Below, in pieces: positions 16,176-26,788 of a DNA stretch of 64,000 nucleotides. The DNA lies in NCBI RefSeq assembly GCF_011694515.1, contig NZ_CP050192.1, positions 5,036,840-5,100,839 on the forward strand. Direction: 5' to 3'. The notes beneath the pieces were generated by a model. That model saw nothing but the letters and a program-made list of their open reading frames with translations, ran no database searches and was not told where the DNA came from. The stretch comes from Mycobacterium sp. DL592. GTDB lineage: Bacteria > Actinomycetota > Actinomycetes > Mycobacteriales > Mycobacteriaceae. Position numbers and translations under genes: made by a program. The stretch's first letter is position 1, and every line of letters begins with the position of its first letter.

Positions 16176-16892
16176 GTGGCGATCACTTACGACGAGACGC
16201 TGCGTGAGCAGATCCAGCGTCATCTGAGTGGCCATCGGCGGCGCACCGTGACCGATCCGGCCAAGCGGAACGCCGCGGTCGCCGTGGTGCTGGTGGATTC
16301 CGAATTCGGCGAGGACCGGGTGGACCCGGCCGACGTCGACGACTGGATCGACGGGCGGCCGATGGAAGCCGGGCTCGACGGCCGGATGGTCGACGTTTCC
16401 GGTGGTGCGGCCTTCTTCCTGTGCCGCAGGGCTTCCCGGCTCCGCGCGCACGCCGCACAGTGGGCACTGCCCGGCGGGCGGCTTGACGCCGGTGAAACCG
16501 TCATCGAGGCCGCGCTGCGCGAACTCGACGAAGAAGTCGGTGTGCAGCTACCGGAGTCCTCGGTGCTGGGTCTGCTCGACGACTACCCGACCCGGTCGGG
16601 GTACGTCATCACGCCGGTGGTCATCTGGGGCGGCGGGCGGCTCGATCCGCGCCCGGCACCCGACGAGGTCGTCGCCGTCTACCGCGTCGGCCTGCACCAG
16701 TTGCAGCGCGAGGACTCACCGCGGTTCATCAGCATCGAGGAGAGTCCCCGCCCGGTGGTGCAGATCCCGTTGGGCAACGACCTCATTCACGCCCCGACCG
16801 GCGCAGTGCTGCTACAGCTTCGGTGGCTGTGCCTGGAAGGCCGCCACGACCCCGTCGACGAGCTCGAACAACCGCTGTTCGCCTGGAAGTAG
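16176..16892 (+). CDS. Nudix hydrolase (CoA-pyrophosphatase-like)
   Basis: The protein has 238 residues from a leaderless GTG at 16176. The Nudix box is complete: GGRLDAGETVIEAALRELDE followed by EVG, at residues about 108-130, with the metal-binding RExxEE core as RELDEE. Length and the preceding SGGAAFFLCRRASRLRAHAA resemble NudL/CoA diphosphatase-like proteins, but substrate cannot be fixed. It would cleave a nucleoside diphosphate linked to another moiety, with Mg or Mn. Stop at 16892 is seven bases from the convergent DUF1254-type gene. Confidence 0.9.
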   Translation: MAITYDETLREQIQRHLSGHRRRTVTDPAKRNAAVAVVLVDSEFGEDRVDPADVDDWIDGRPMEAGLDGRMVDVSGGAAFFLCRRASRLRAHAAQWALPGGRLDAGETVIEAALRELDEEVGVQLPESSVLGLLDDYPTRSGYVITPVVIWGGGRLDPRPAPDEVVAVYRVGLHQLQREDSPRFISIEESPRPVVQIPLGNDLIHAPTGAVLLQLRWLCLEGRHDPVDELEQPLFAWK

Positions 16893-16899
16893 TTGCCGC

Positions 16900-18519
16900 T
16901 CAGCGCCGTTGGATTCCCGGCGGCGTCCAGCTTCCGTCGAGGGCGGCCTGCTGCGGAACATAGTTGCGCAGATACACCCCGAACGACCCGGCCGGGATCG
17001 GCAGCCAATTGGCCGTCGGGTCACCCGGATCGGTCCTGGAGAAGATGATGTCGATCGAGCCGTCGGGACGGGTGACGAGCTCGTCGGGCCTGCTGCTGCT
17101 GACGCTGTAGCGGTTCTCGGAGTTCGGCACCAGATTGCCGTCGCCGTCGTAGACCGTCACCGACCAGAACGCATCCGACGGGGGTGCCTGCCCGGGCGCG
17201 AAATGCAGTGTGTAGGAGCTACATCCGTTGAGCGGCAGCAGCCTCGAGTCCAGCAGGGCTGAGGAGTACATCGCTTCGTCGGGGGTGTTGGCGATCAGCC
17301 CGACCTGGGCGACACCGGCGCGCAGCACATAGTCGGTGCCGAAGTTGCCGATCGCGGAATCCGGTATGGCCCAGCCGTGGTGCTGGACGGCCGACACCAG
17401 CTGGGTCAGGTTGGCCAGCGCGGGAAGCAATGCCGCCGTTGCCTTTACCGCCAGGTCGGCGGCCAGCCGAGCCAGCGGTCCGAGCCCGGCGCCGGCCACG
17501 GTCAGGCCGGGACCCACCCCGATCCGCGCCAGGGTGGCCAGCTCGCCGGCGTCACGTGCCGGCGGCGGATTGGCCGCCATCGCGGCGCTGATGGCATCCA
17601 GATAGTCCAAGCCGGGTTTGGGCTGCGGGCCCGCCGGCGGGGTGCCGCCGGTCGGGGTCAGCGAGTACTGCCCGATGAGCTCGATCGCCTTCTGCTGATC
17701 GGCGGCGTCACCGGCCAGCGTGCGACCGAGCATCAGGATGCTGCTGTAGGGCACCTCGACGACCTGCGCGCCCACCGGTATGGTGCCCTGCGGGCCGTCT
17801 GACCAGACGATGGCGTAGGTACCCGGGCCGGCGCCGGTGGTCCGCGAACCGATGTAGTTCACAACGTTGGTGTACGGGTCGGTCAGCTGAAAACTGAAGT
17901 ACCGGTTGCCCATGTCGGGAATCGACAGCACCACCGGGCCGGCGGACAGATCCAGCTCGGCCAGCGAATAGAAGGTGTCGGTATTGGGTCGCTTCCCGCC
18001 GCCGATCGCCTTCCAGATCGGGTTGACGTCGGGGTTGGCGAAACTGGTCAGCGAGTAGATGGTGTTGAGTGCGGTCACCGTCTGGCGGACCCGCTCGTAC
18101 TCCATGAGGGGATAGCCGTAGATGTAGGCCTGCGCGGCGGTGATTGCGGCGCGCACCGGGCCGATGAAGCCGGCGGTGGACGAGGCCTGCTGCTGAGCCG
18201 CCTGATCCGGGATGCTCAGCGTGACCCTGGCCGAGGAACCGGTACTGGGTGGCGTGCGCGTCGCGTTCTGGGCCGGTGCGCCGGATACCGCGGCAGCCGC
18301 AGCCGCGCGGCGCGACGCGGTGGGCGTCGGCCCGGCATGGCTTGGCCTGGCGGCCGTCCGCGCGCTGTGGGCCGAGCTGACCGACGCGGCGTTGCCGGCG
18401 TCATCGCCGGGCGCCGCGCTCGCCACCGCCGCCCCGCCGAGCATCGCCGCACCGAGTCCCGCCGCGACCACACCGGCCTGCACCCAATACCGGCGCCCCG
18501 CGCACCTGTCAGACGTCAC
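16900..18519 (-). CDS. Secreted DUF1254/DUF1214-type protein
   Basis: The start chosen is GTG 18519 (VTSDRCAGRRYWVQAGVVAA), giving 539 residues. A signal region ends near GAAVASAAPGDD. An Ala/Thr/Ser/Pro-rich linker (about residues 45-120) is followed by the DUF1254 domain (AYIYGYPLMEYERVRQTVTA, NTDTFYSLAELDLSAGPVVL, GNRYFSFQLTDPYTNVVNYI) and a DUF1214 end (FWSVTVYDGDGNLVPNSENR, DIIFSRTDPGDP, NWLPIPAGSFGVYLRNYVP). The family has no settled biochemical role; homologues are exported and widespread in mycobacteria. It lies downstream of sodN but is separated from it by a strong hairpin. Confidence 0.87.
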   Translation of the reverse strand: MTSDRCAGRRYWVQAGVVAAGLGAAMLGGAAVASAAPGDDAGNAASVSSAHSARTAARPSHAGPTPTASRRAAAAAAVSGAPAQNATRTPPSTGSSARVTLSIPDQAAQQQASSTAGFIGPVRAAITAAQAYIYGYPLMEYERVRQTVTALNTIYSLTSFANPDVNPIWKAIGGGKRPNTDTFYSLAELDLSAGPVVLSIPDMGNRYFSFQLTDPYTNVVNYIGSRTTGAGPGTYAIVWSDGPQGTIPVGAQVVEVPYSSILMLGRTLAGDAADQQKAIELIGQYSLTPTGGTPPAGPQPKPGLDYLDAISAAMAANPPPARDAGELATLARIGVGPGLTVAGAGLGPLARLAADLAVKATAALLPALANLTQLVSAVQHHGWAIPDSAIGNFGTDYVLRAGVAQVGLIANTPDEAMYSSALLDSRLLPLNGCSSYTLHFAPGQAPPSDAFWSVTVYDGDGNLVPNSENRYSVSSSRPDELVTRPDGSIDIIFSRTDPGDPTANWLPIPAGSFGVYLRNYVPQQAALDGSWTPPGIQRR

Positions 18520-18591
18520 GTCGTCCCCATCCCGTCCGCACCCCCGACGGGACTGTACGCCCGGGGACGGGTGGGAGTGGGTGACATGACT

Positions 18592-18626
18592 GAGGCCAGG
18601 CCCCACAAGATTGGGGGCCTGGCCTC
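18592..18626. terminator. Hairpin terminator between sodN and the DUF1254-type gene
   Basis: GAGGCCAGGCCCC (18592-18604) pairs perfectly with GGGGCCTGGCCTC (18614-18626) around a nine-base loop. It lies 20 bases past the sodN stop on the minus strand. There is no U tract, as is usual for mycobacterial terminators. Confidence 0.75.
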
Positions 18627-18645
18627 GGTTGACGAAAGGGTGCCG

Positions 18646-19071
18646 TTACTTGGCGGGCGGGTAGACGCCCATGCCCTTGGCCTTCTCGGTCTGCCAGAAG
18701 ATGTCGGAGATCTTGTCGATCGTCTCGAGCAGCTTCTCGGCCACGGCGACGTCCAGCGACTTCTTGACGTCACCGGCACCGTGCACGCCGTCCCAGAACA
18801 GCTGGTGCAGGTTGGGGAACTGCTCGAAATGCTCCTTGGTGAAGAAGTCGGCCCACAGCACCGTCAGGTGATGCTTGACCTCTTCGGCCCGCTGCTCCTT
18901 GATGATGATCGCGCGGGTCTTGAAGTGGTCGTCGTCGGAGTCGTGGTACTTCTGGAGCGTCTTCAGGCAGGAGAGCGCCTCGATCTTGGCCTGGGCGGGG
19001 TCATAGACGCCGCAGTACAGATCGCAGTGGGCATGGGCTTCGGTGGCGTTGGCGAAAAGTCGTTGCAGCAT
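18646..19071 (-). CDS. sodN: Nickel-containing superoxide dismutase
   Basis: The 141-residue proenzyme starts at the ATG at 19071. A 14-residue leader (MLQRLFANATEAHA) is followed by HCDLYCGVYDPAQAKIEA, the nickel-hook region. After cleavage the His becomes residue 1 and, with Cys2 and Cys6, binds nickel. The four-helix body follows, with KTLQKYHDSDDDHFKTRA and EEVKHHLTVLWADFFTKEH typical. The enzyme dismutates superoxide in the cytosol. One departure stands out: position 5 of the hook is Tyr (HCDLYC) where the well-studied Streptomyces enzymes have Pro (HCDLPC). The maturation protease gene diverges from it. The gene is probably leaderless (TAAGTT six bases before the ATG). Confidence 0.95.
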   Translation of the reverse strand: MLQRLFANATEAHAHCDLYCGVYDPAQAKIEALSCLKTLQKYHDSDDDHFKTRAIIIKEQRAEEVKHHLTVLWADFFTKEHFEQFPNLHQLFWDGVHGAGDVKKSLDVAVAEKLLETIDKISDIFWQTEKAKGMGVYPPAK

Positions 19072-19077
19072 GTGCCT

Positions 19078-19087
19078 AACTTACCCT
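19078..19087. promoter_or_regulatory. Overlapping divergent -10 elements for sodN and sodX
   Basis: On the minus strand TAAGTT (19083-19078) ends six bases before the sodN ATG at 19071. On the plus strand TACCCT (19082-19087) ends six bases before an in-frame GTG at 19094 of the maturation protease. The two boxes overlap by two bases, so both leaderless transcripts could not be initiated at once on one template. A TTGTCG at 19104-19099 may be the sodN -35. Confidence 0.45.
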
Positions 19088-19093
19088 TTGAGG

Positions 19094-19432
19094 GTGCGCG
19101 ACAACCATGGGCCGGGGCTGGAACTTCCAGGCTGGCTTATGCGCCGGTTTGTCGTAGTCGAGGACTCGATGCGACCGACGCTCAACCCCGGTGATGGGCT
19201 GCTGGCGCTGCGCGGCGGCAGGCCGCGGGTGGGCCAGGTCCGGGTGTTCCCCGACCCGACCAAGCCGACCCGTTGGCTGGTCAAACGTGTCGGGGCCGTG
19301 CGCGGGCCGACATTCGAGGCGCGCTCGGACAATCCGCACGCGCCCGGCGTCGTCGACTCGCGGCAATTCGGGTGGGTGCCGGTGGCGGGCTCCTACCGGG
19401 TGGTGTGGCGCGTCCGCGGCCGCCGGGGCTGA
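19094..19432 (+). CDS. sodX: S24/S26-family nickel-SOD maturation protease
   Basis: The leaderless GTG at 19094 gives 112 residues; ATG 19139 (97 residues, MRRFVVVEDSMRPTL) is the alternative. The serine-lysine dyad of the signal-peptidase-like family is visible: nucleophile Ser in VEDSMRPTLNPGDGLL and the general-base Lys in RWLVKRVGAV. Divergent linkage to sodN identifies it as the SodX-type enzyme that removes the 14-residue SodN leader so that His1 can ligate nickel. It lacks a transmembrane anchor, consistent with a cytosolic processing role. Confidence 0.82.
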   Translation: MRDNHGPGLELPGWLMRRFVVVEDSMRPTLNPGDGLLALRGGRPRVGQVRVFPDPTKPTRWLVKRVGAVRGPTFEARSDNPHAPGVVDSRQFGWVPVAGSYRVVWRVRGRRG

Positions 19433-19436
19433 CCGG

Positions 19437-20369
19437 CTACTGCGGGTGACTCGCCAGGTAGTCCTGGACCGGAATCCGTTCGGATTCGTCAAACCCGATG
19501 GGCAGCAACACATCTCCTGCTGTGGAGACGTAGTAGACGTTCCAGCGGTGGTAGATGCCGAGTGCCGCCGGATCGGCGGCCATCGCCGCGGCGTACTGAT
19601 TGACCGCGGCCACGTACTGGTCAGCATGGTTGTAGCGGAAGATCGCGTGGTTCGGGTCGCTGGCGAAGCCGTTGGCGGCCAGATAGCGCCCGGCGGCCAT
19701 GATGCTGTCGCGGGGTGAATGGATGTCACCGCCTTCGGCATAACCGGCGAACGTCGACGGCAGGAACTGCATCGGGCCCTGCGCGCCTGCGGTGCTGACA
19801 CCGTCGATGCTGCCGAATCGGGTTTCGACGAAGTTGATGGCCGCCAGCACATTCCAACTGACACCGGTTGCGGCCTCGGCGTCCCGGTAGTAGCCCATGA
19901 GTTCCTCCGGCGGTGGCGGCGCCTGGATGCGCCAGGCCGGAAGGGTCGGCTTGGGCTCGGCCATGGCCGCGAGCTGGCGGCGGGCCTCGATGTTGTGGTC
20001 GTAGAACTCGAGCAGCTCCGGCGGAACCTGCGGCCGGATGATCGCGTCCCATTCCGGATGCCGCCCGATGGCGCGGTAGGCCACCTGCTCGCGGTGCGCC
20101 GCGGCGGCCAGCGCGTCCTCGGGGGTCGACGGGTCGCGCAGTGCGCGTTCGTCGGCGATCAGGTCGGCGCCGATCTGGGTGGGATCGGCCGCCAGCTGCG
20201 GCTGGGCGCCGACCAGGGTGGCCGGGGCGGCTGGCGTAGCCGTCGCCGTGGTGGCACCGGTGTCGCTGGAGGCGAGGGGTGTCGTCGGGGCGCTGCCGCA
20301 GCTGAGGAGGGTGAATGCCATCGCCGCCGCGGCCAGCGGTGCGACAACCCGCAGAGAAATCATCGGCAC
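19437..20369 (-). CDS. Lytic transglycosylase lipoprotein
   Basis: The GTG at 20369 has AGGAAAGACTC before it; an ATG two codons later is possible. The N-terminus is a lipoprotein signal with lipobox LLSC (Cys at about residue 24), so the 310-residue protein is anchored to the outer face of the plasma membrane. The catalytic SLT-like domain spans residues about 160-290: WNVLAAINFVETRFGSIDGV with the likely catalytic Glu, GAQGPMQFLPSTFAGYA, and HAIFRYNHADQYVAAVNQYA. It cleaves peptidoglycan glycan strands. It is divergent from an M15 peptidase, making a wall-remodelling pair. Confidence 0.9.
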   Translation of the reverse strand: MPMISLRVVAPLAAAAMAFTLLSCGSAPTTPLASSDTGATTATATPAAPATLVGAQPQLAADPTQIGADLIADERALRDPSTPEDALAAAAHREQVAYRAIGRHPEWDAIIRPQVPPELLEFYDHNIEARRQLAAMAEPKPTLPAWRIQAPPPPEELMGYYRDAEAATGVSWNVLAAINFVETRFGSIDGVSTAGAQGPMQFLPSTFAGYAEGGDIHSPRDSIMAAGRYLAANGFASDPNHAIFRYNHADQYVAAVNQYAAAMAADPAALGIYHRWNVYYVSTAGDVLLPIGFDESERIPVQDYLASHPQ

Positions 20370-20444
20370 GAGTCTTTCCTATCGGTGCCGCCAGGTACAG
20401 CCGGTTTGCCCATCATGGCGGGTTTTCGGGATGATGACACGATC

Positions 20445-21029
20445 ATGGGCTTCGACGGTTCGTTCGCCACGGCGGCACTGCTGGGTGCGGTCGCGACGGC
20501 CGCGGTGACCCTCAACGTCGCCGCCGCAGCGGCGCCGCCCCCGCGAATCATGCTCGCCGACAACACGGTTGCGGTGGATCCGGCCGTGGTGTCACCCGGT
20601 GACGGGTCGCTGGGCGACGGCCAGGTCCTCACCGCTTTCGACGTGCAGAACCCGGCGATCGGACGGCTGGACCCGGCGTTGCTCAGCGCCGTGCAGGCGG
20701 CCACCACGGCCGCGTCGGCCGACGGGGTCACGATGACCATCACCTCGGGGTGGCGTTCCCCGGAGTTCCAGGAACGTCTGCTCGACGACGCCGTCGCCAC
20801 CTACGGCAGCCTGGCGGCCGCCCGCCAGTATGTGCAGACCCCCGCCGGGTCCAAGCACGTCATCGGCCAGGCCGTGGACGTGGGCGGGCCCGCCGCCGAC
20901 CAATGGCTGATCGCCAACGGCGCCCGATTCGGACTGTGCCGGATCTACGCCAACGAACTGTGGCACTTCGAGCTGGCCACCGACGCCGCCGGCAACTGCC
21001 CGCCGCTGCTGGCCAACGCCGCGGGCTGA
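20445..21029 (+). CDS. Secreted D-alanyl-D-alanine carboxypeptidase, M15 (VanY) family
   Basis: The start is ATG 20445 (MGFDGSFATAALLGAVATAA); ATG 20415 would add ten residues. The signal peptide ends near AAAAAPPP. The M15 zinc motif S-x-H-x6-D is GSKHVIGQAVDVGG, and the C-terminal E-x-x-H is NELWHFEL, so the catalytic zinc site is complete. SGWRSPEFQERL is the substrate-binding segment. At 194 residues it is a single catalytic domain without a wall anchor. It trims D-Ala-D-Ala or related peptide ends in the envelope. Confidence 0.88.
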   Translation: MGFDGSFATAALLGAVATAAVTLNVAAAAAPPPRIMLADNTVAVDPAVVSPGDGSLGDGQVLTAFDVQNPAIGRLDPALLSAVQAATTAASADGVTMTITSGWRSPEFQERLLDDAVATYGSLAAARQYVQTPAGSKHVIGQAVDVGGPAADQWLIANGARFGLCRIYANELWHFELATDAAGNCPPLLANAAG

Positions 21030-21110
21030 CCTGCGCCATCCCCTATGGCAGGGCGCCGCGCTGAGGGTAGGTTCTGGCGGGGAAAGCCCTGACGAGGAAG
21101 TGGTGGCTGG

Positions 21111-21893
21111 ATGAGGACCCTGGACGAACTCCGGACCGCCTTGGAGAGCTGCTACTCGCAGTTCGAGGCCCTGTGTGACGACTTCAGCGAAGCAGACTGG
21201 AAAACGCAGTCGCTGTGCCCGGACTGGGACGTGCGTGAGGTCGTCCGGCACGTCACCAGCATCGAGGCCGTGATGGCCGGCTGGCTACCCGAGGACACCA
21301 CCACCCCGCCGCCGTTCGAACGGGCAGCGGAGTTCCTCGCCGGGACCGACGACACCGCCGTCCTGGTCGACAAGGTCCACGCGGTCTATGACCGACGGCG
21401 ACGCGACCTCGCCGCGCTGACCGACGAGGATCTGCAGCGCCCGTCGTGGATGCCCGTCGGGCCCGGCACCTACGGCCGATTCCTGGAGATCCGGGTGTTC
21501 GACTTCTGGGTACACGAGCGCGACATCACCACCCCGCTGGGCCGCAAGACCGACGACAGCACACTGACCGCCGAGATGTCACTGGATGAGGTGGAGGGCT
21601 CGATCGGCTACATCGCCGGCAAGAAGGTCGGCCTGCCCGACGGCAAGAGCCTGGCGATCCGGCTCACCGGGCCGGTGGTCCGCGACATCAACGTCCGCGT
21701 CGACGGCAGAGCGAAACGGGTCGACCACCTGGTGAACCCGGACACCACGCTGACGGCGGACTCGACGACGTTCATCCAGCTCGCCTGCGGCCGCATCGAC
21801 CCGCAGGCCCAGATCGACTCCGGTGCGGTCAGCTGGACCGGCGACGCCGAGATCGGCGAGCGGGCCGCGCGCAACCTCAGGTTCACGATGTGA
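21111..21893 (+). CDS. Maleylpyruvate isomerase-family (DinB-like, mycothiol-dependent) protein
   Basis: The ATG at 21111 follows GAGGAAGTGGTGGCTGG; 260 residues. An N-terminal DinB/MDMPI four-helix domain covers about residues 1-150 ([20 protein letters not shown] with the family WxVRxxxxH pattern, and FWVHERDIT). A C-terminal MDMPI-C/SCP2-like domain follows ([20 protein letters not shown]). Proteins of this group use mycothiol as thiol cofactor. Its GTGA overlap with the DsbA-like gene suggests the pair handles thiol-dependent chemistry. Substrate unknown. Confidence 0.85.
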   Translation: MRTLDELRTALESCYSQFEALCDDFSEADWKTQSLCPDWDVREVVRHVTSIEAVMAGWLPEDTTTPPPFERAAEFLAGTDDTAVLVDKVHAVYDRRRRDLAALTDEDLQRPSWMPVGPGTYGRFLEIRVFDFWVHERDITTPLGRKTDDSTLTAEMSLDEVEGSIGYIAGKKVGLPDGKSLAIRLTGPVVRDINVRVDGRAKRVDHLVNPDTTLTADSTTFIQLACGRIDPQAQIDSGAVSWTGDAEIGERAARNLRFTM

Positions 21894-22606
21894 GCGGGGG
21901 GATTCGAGTCGAGTCGGTGGACTTCCACTTCGACGTCATGTGCCCGTACGCCTATCAGACCTCGAAGTGGATCCGTGCGGTGCGCGACCAGACCGGTCTG
22001 GTGGTCAACTGGCGGTTCTTCAGCCTCGAGGAGATCAATCGCCAGGACGGCAAGAAGCATCCGTGGGAGCGTGACTGGTCCTACGGCTGGTCGATGATGC
22101 GTATCGGAGCCCTGCTGCGCAGGCAGTCGATGGCCGCCGTCGACGCCTGGTACGAGCGTGCCGGACGGGCCCTGCACGAGGACGGTCACAAACCGCACGA
22201 TCCCGCCGTCGCCCGGCATCTGTTGTCCGAGTTGGGTTTCGACCCCGCACTGGTCGATGAGGCCATCGCCGACCCGACGACCAACGACGAGGTGATGGCC
22301 GACCACCGGCGCGTCGTCGACGCCGACGGGTATGGGGTGCCGACGCTGTTCTTCCCCGACGGGCAGTGCCTGTTCGGGCCGGTGCTGATCGACCCGCCCA
22401 CCGGTGCGGCGGCCGTACGGCTGTGGGACGCCGTGGCCGCGTGGACGGAGTTCCCGCATCTCTACGAGCTCCAGCGGCCGAAGACCGCCGCCGACGGGCA
22501 GCTGATCACCGAGACCTTCCGCCCCTATCTGGAGGCCCGCGACTGGGTGTCGATCAATCGGGGTGAAGTGATCAACTTCAACACAGCAGCCCCGGAAAGC
22601 AGCTGA
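21890..22606 (+). CDS. DsbA-like thioredoxin-fold oxidoreductase (Rv2466c-type)
   Basis: The GTG at 21890 overlaps the previous stop by four bases (GTGA); 238 residues. The thioredoxin-fold opening is [20 protein letters not shown], with an MCPYA motif (one active-site Cys) where Rv2466c has CPWC. A helical insertion and the cis-Pro segment [20 protein letters not shown] follow. Relatives are mycothiol-dependent reductases in oxidative stress defence. A single N-terminal Cys argues for a mixed-disulfide (mycothiol) mechanism rather than a dithiol one. Confidence 0.85.
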   Translation: MSGGIRVESVDFHFDVMCPYAYQTSKWIRAVRDQTGLVVNWRFFSLEEINRQDGKKHPWERDWSYGWSMMRIGALLRRQSMAAVDAWYERAGRALHEDGHKPHDPAVARHLLSELGFDPALVDEAIADPTTNDEVMADHRRVVDADGYGVPTLFFPDGQCLFGPVLIDPPTGAAAVRLWDAVAAWTEFPHLYELQRPKTAADGQLITETFRPYLEARDWVSINRGEVINFNTAAPESS

Positions 22607-22643
22607 CCCAGAACAACTTCGGCCTCTGATGGCAACGTGCTCA

Positions 22644-23123
22644 CTATCGTCGAGCACCGGGACTAGCGGGCGCCCTGATCCCGACGACGGGCTGGCGGCT
22701 CTGCTGATCGCAGAAGTCCGCCGCCCACGGCCACCGGCCGCGGCCGTCAGCCCAGACCAGCTGGAAGGCGCGGATAGGCCCGAAGATCGCCACCGCCGCC
22801 GGCAGGTGCACATCAGGATGGTCGACCTCGACCACCTCGGCCAGTGGCCCGCCGGGCAGGACGAATTGCAGTCCCGGTGAGAGTTCCAGCCCGTCGAGTT
22901 GCCGTTGTGCCGAGCCGTTCAGCGTGCGGGCGGCGCGGGCGGGGGAGACGTTGGTCATCAGCAGTTCCGGCAGCCCGTATGCCGTCATCCCCGCGGTGTA
23001 GGCGAACGGCATCTTCGGGTCCTCCACGTACTGCACCGCCCACCCACGCTTGTCGATCTTGGCGCGAATGACATCGAGGTAGTCGGCAACGGTGCTGCCG
23101 GGGTGATCGCACATCCAGCACAT
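22644..23123 (-). CDS. DUF4262 domain protein
   Basis: The ATG at 23123 (MCWMCDHPGSTVADYLDVIR) follows GAGGGGACC; an upstream extension is not supported. The 159-residue protein matches the DUF4262 layout: WAVQYVEDPKMPFAYTAGMT, GLPELLMTNVSPARAARTLN, and a C-terminal LVWADGRGRWPWAADFCDQQ. The opening C-x-x-C-x-H could bind a metal. Family function is not established. A TAATTT at 23178-23173 on the minus strand may be the -10. Confidence 0.85.
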   Translation of the reverse strand: MCWMCDHPGSTVADYLDVIRAKIDKRGWAVQYVEDPKMPFAYTAGMTAYGLPELLMTNVSPARAARTLNGSAQRQLDGLELSPGLQFVLPGGPLAEVVEVDHPDVHLPAAVAIFGPIRAFQLVWADGRGRWPWAADFCDQQSRQPVVGIRAPASPGARR

Positions 23124-23211
23124 GGGGTCCCCTCTCGTCGGTGGTACCGACACAATGCACCAGGGGTCCGACAAATTATCGAACATCAGTTCGACACAGC
23201 TGGCGGCGCCG

Positions 23212-25390
<2,179 letters not shown>

Positions 25391-26179
25391 TCAGATGCCC
25401 TGCCAGTCGGGCTTGGACAGATACGTTTCGCGGTAGTAGTCGGCGAGCTGCAGACGGCGCGCGGCGCTGCCGTCGAGCAGCACCGTCACGTGCGGGTGGT
25501 GCTGCAGGATCGTGGCCGGCCACATCGCACTGACGGGCCCTTCGACGAGCTGATGCACCGCCTCGGCCTTGGCGCGTCCGGTGGCCACCAGGATGACGTG
25601 GCGAGCTTCGGAGATCGTGCCCAGACCCTGGGTCAGACAATGAGTAGGCACCAGATCGACGTTGCCGCCGAAGAATCGGGCGTTGTCGATTCGGGTCTGC
25701 CGGGTCAGGGTCTTGATCCGGGTGCGGGAGGCCAGCGACGAGCCGGGCTCGTTGAACCCGATGTGCCCGTCGGTGCCGATCCCCAGGATCTGCAGGTCCA
25801 CCCCGCCGGCCGCCCGGATCGCGGCCTCGTAGGCCGCGCACGATGCCGGGATGTCGGCGGCCAGCCCGTCGGGGCCGTCGACCGCGCCGGGCGCGAAGTC
25901 GACGCGGGAGACGAACACCGAGTCGATGACATTGCGGTAGCGCTCGGGATGATCGGCGGGCAAGCCGACGTACTCGTCGAGGGTGAACCCGCGCGCCTGG
26001 CGAAACGAGATCCGGCCTGCGTCGTAACGCGCGGTGAGCTCGTCGTAGATGGCCAGCGGCGAGGAGCCGGTGGCCAATCCCAACACCGCCGCGGGCTTGC
26101 CGACGAGCAGCGCCTCGATGGCGTCGGCGGCCAGAACGCCGATCTGCCCGGCGTCCTCGGTGATGATGACCTCCACCAC
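25391..26179 (-). CDS. nagB: Glucosamine-6-phosphate deaminase
   Basis: The protein is 262 residues, normal for NagB, and begins MVEVIITEDAGQIGVLAADA. GLATGSSPLAIYDEL, FTLDEYVGLPADHPERYRN, GIGTDGHIGFNEPGSSLASR and VPTHCLTQGLGTISEARHVI are family signatures, including the active-site Asp and His region. It converts glucosamine-6-phosphate to fructose-6-phosphate plus ammonia, linking amino-sugar use to glycolysis. It lies six bases downstream of the EIIA gene. Confidence 0.97.
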   Translation of the reverse strand: MVEVIITEDAGQIGVLAADAIEALLVGKPAAVLGLATGSSPLAIYDELTARYDAGRISFRQARGFTLDEYVGLPADHPERYRNVIDSVFVSRVDFAPGAVDGPDGLAADIPASCAAYEAAIRAAGGVDLQILGIGTDGHIGFNEPGSSLASRTRIKTLTRQTRIDNARFFGGNVDLVPTHCLTQGLGTISEARHVILVATGRAKAEAVHQLVEGPVSAMWPATILQHHPHVTVLLDGSAARRLQLADYYRETYLSKPDWQGI

Positions 26180-26185
26180 GAGCTC

Positions 26186-26656
26186 CTATTTGTTTGCGGT
26201 GAAAAGCGTTGAGCCCACATCAATTCCAGCGCCGGCCACGACGGCCTCGCCGGCGACGACGTTACCCGGCTCCCGTTCGTCCATGACGACCACCGGGACG
26301 ATCGGATTGAGGCCCGCCGACACGATCGACGGGACGTCATAGGTGATCACCTTCTGCCCGGCGGTGACGGTGTCGCCCTCGGCGAGGTGGGCGTGAAATC
26401 CCTGGCCCTGCAGCGCGACGGTGTCCAGGCCCAGATGCACCAGGACGCCGACGTTGTCGGTGGTCATGATGACGTAGGCGTGCGGCATCAGCTTGAGGAT
26501 TCGCCCGCTGACCGGTGCGACCGCGTCGAGGACTTCGTGGGGCGGGTCGACCGCGGCGCCGTATCCGACCATCCCTTGGGAGAACACCGGATCCGGAATG
26601 TCAGCCAGCGCGACGGCGCGTCCGGCGACCGGTGCGAGGACAGGCGTGCTGCTCAC
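26186..26656 (-). CDS. crr: PTS glucose-type EIIA component
   Basis: The GTG at 26656 has AAGGAGTCGCC before it; 156 residues. LAPVAGRAVALADIPDPVFS opens the EIIA-Glc fold, and the phospho-accepting His is in VGVLVHLGLDTVALQGQG. It accepts phosphate from HPr and passes it to the EIIB domain of the divergently encoded NagE permease, which has no EIIA domain of its own. HPr and EI are not in the window. Confidence 0.94.
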   Translation of the reverse strand: MSSTPVLAPVAGRAVALADIPDPVFSQGMVGYGAAVDPPHEVLDAVAPVSGRILKLMPHAYVIMTTDNVGVLVHLGLDTVALQGQGFHAHLAEGDTVTAGQKVITYDVPSIVSAGLNPIVPVVVMDEREPGNVVAGEAVVAGAGIDVGSTLFTANK

Positions 26657-26788
26657 GGCGACTCCTTTGGCTCTGGTGGTCAAAGAATAGTGACTCGACG
26701 CTCGCCGCCGTGGCCGAAACAGCCGCTCACGTGCAGCCATTGTGGTTTAAGCTTCCGCTGAGCTGCGACATAGGGAGGTCAGCCGAAT

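Noticed and set aside
26657..26788. DasR/GntR-type operator expected between EIIA and nagE
   Set aside because: Only half-sites such as GTGGTC were found; no TGGTCTAGACCA-like palindrome is present, so no operator is claimed.
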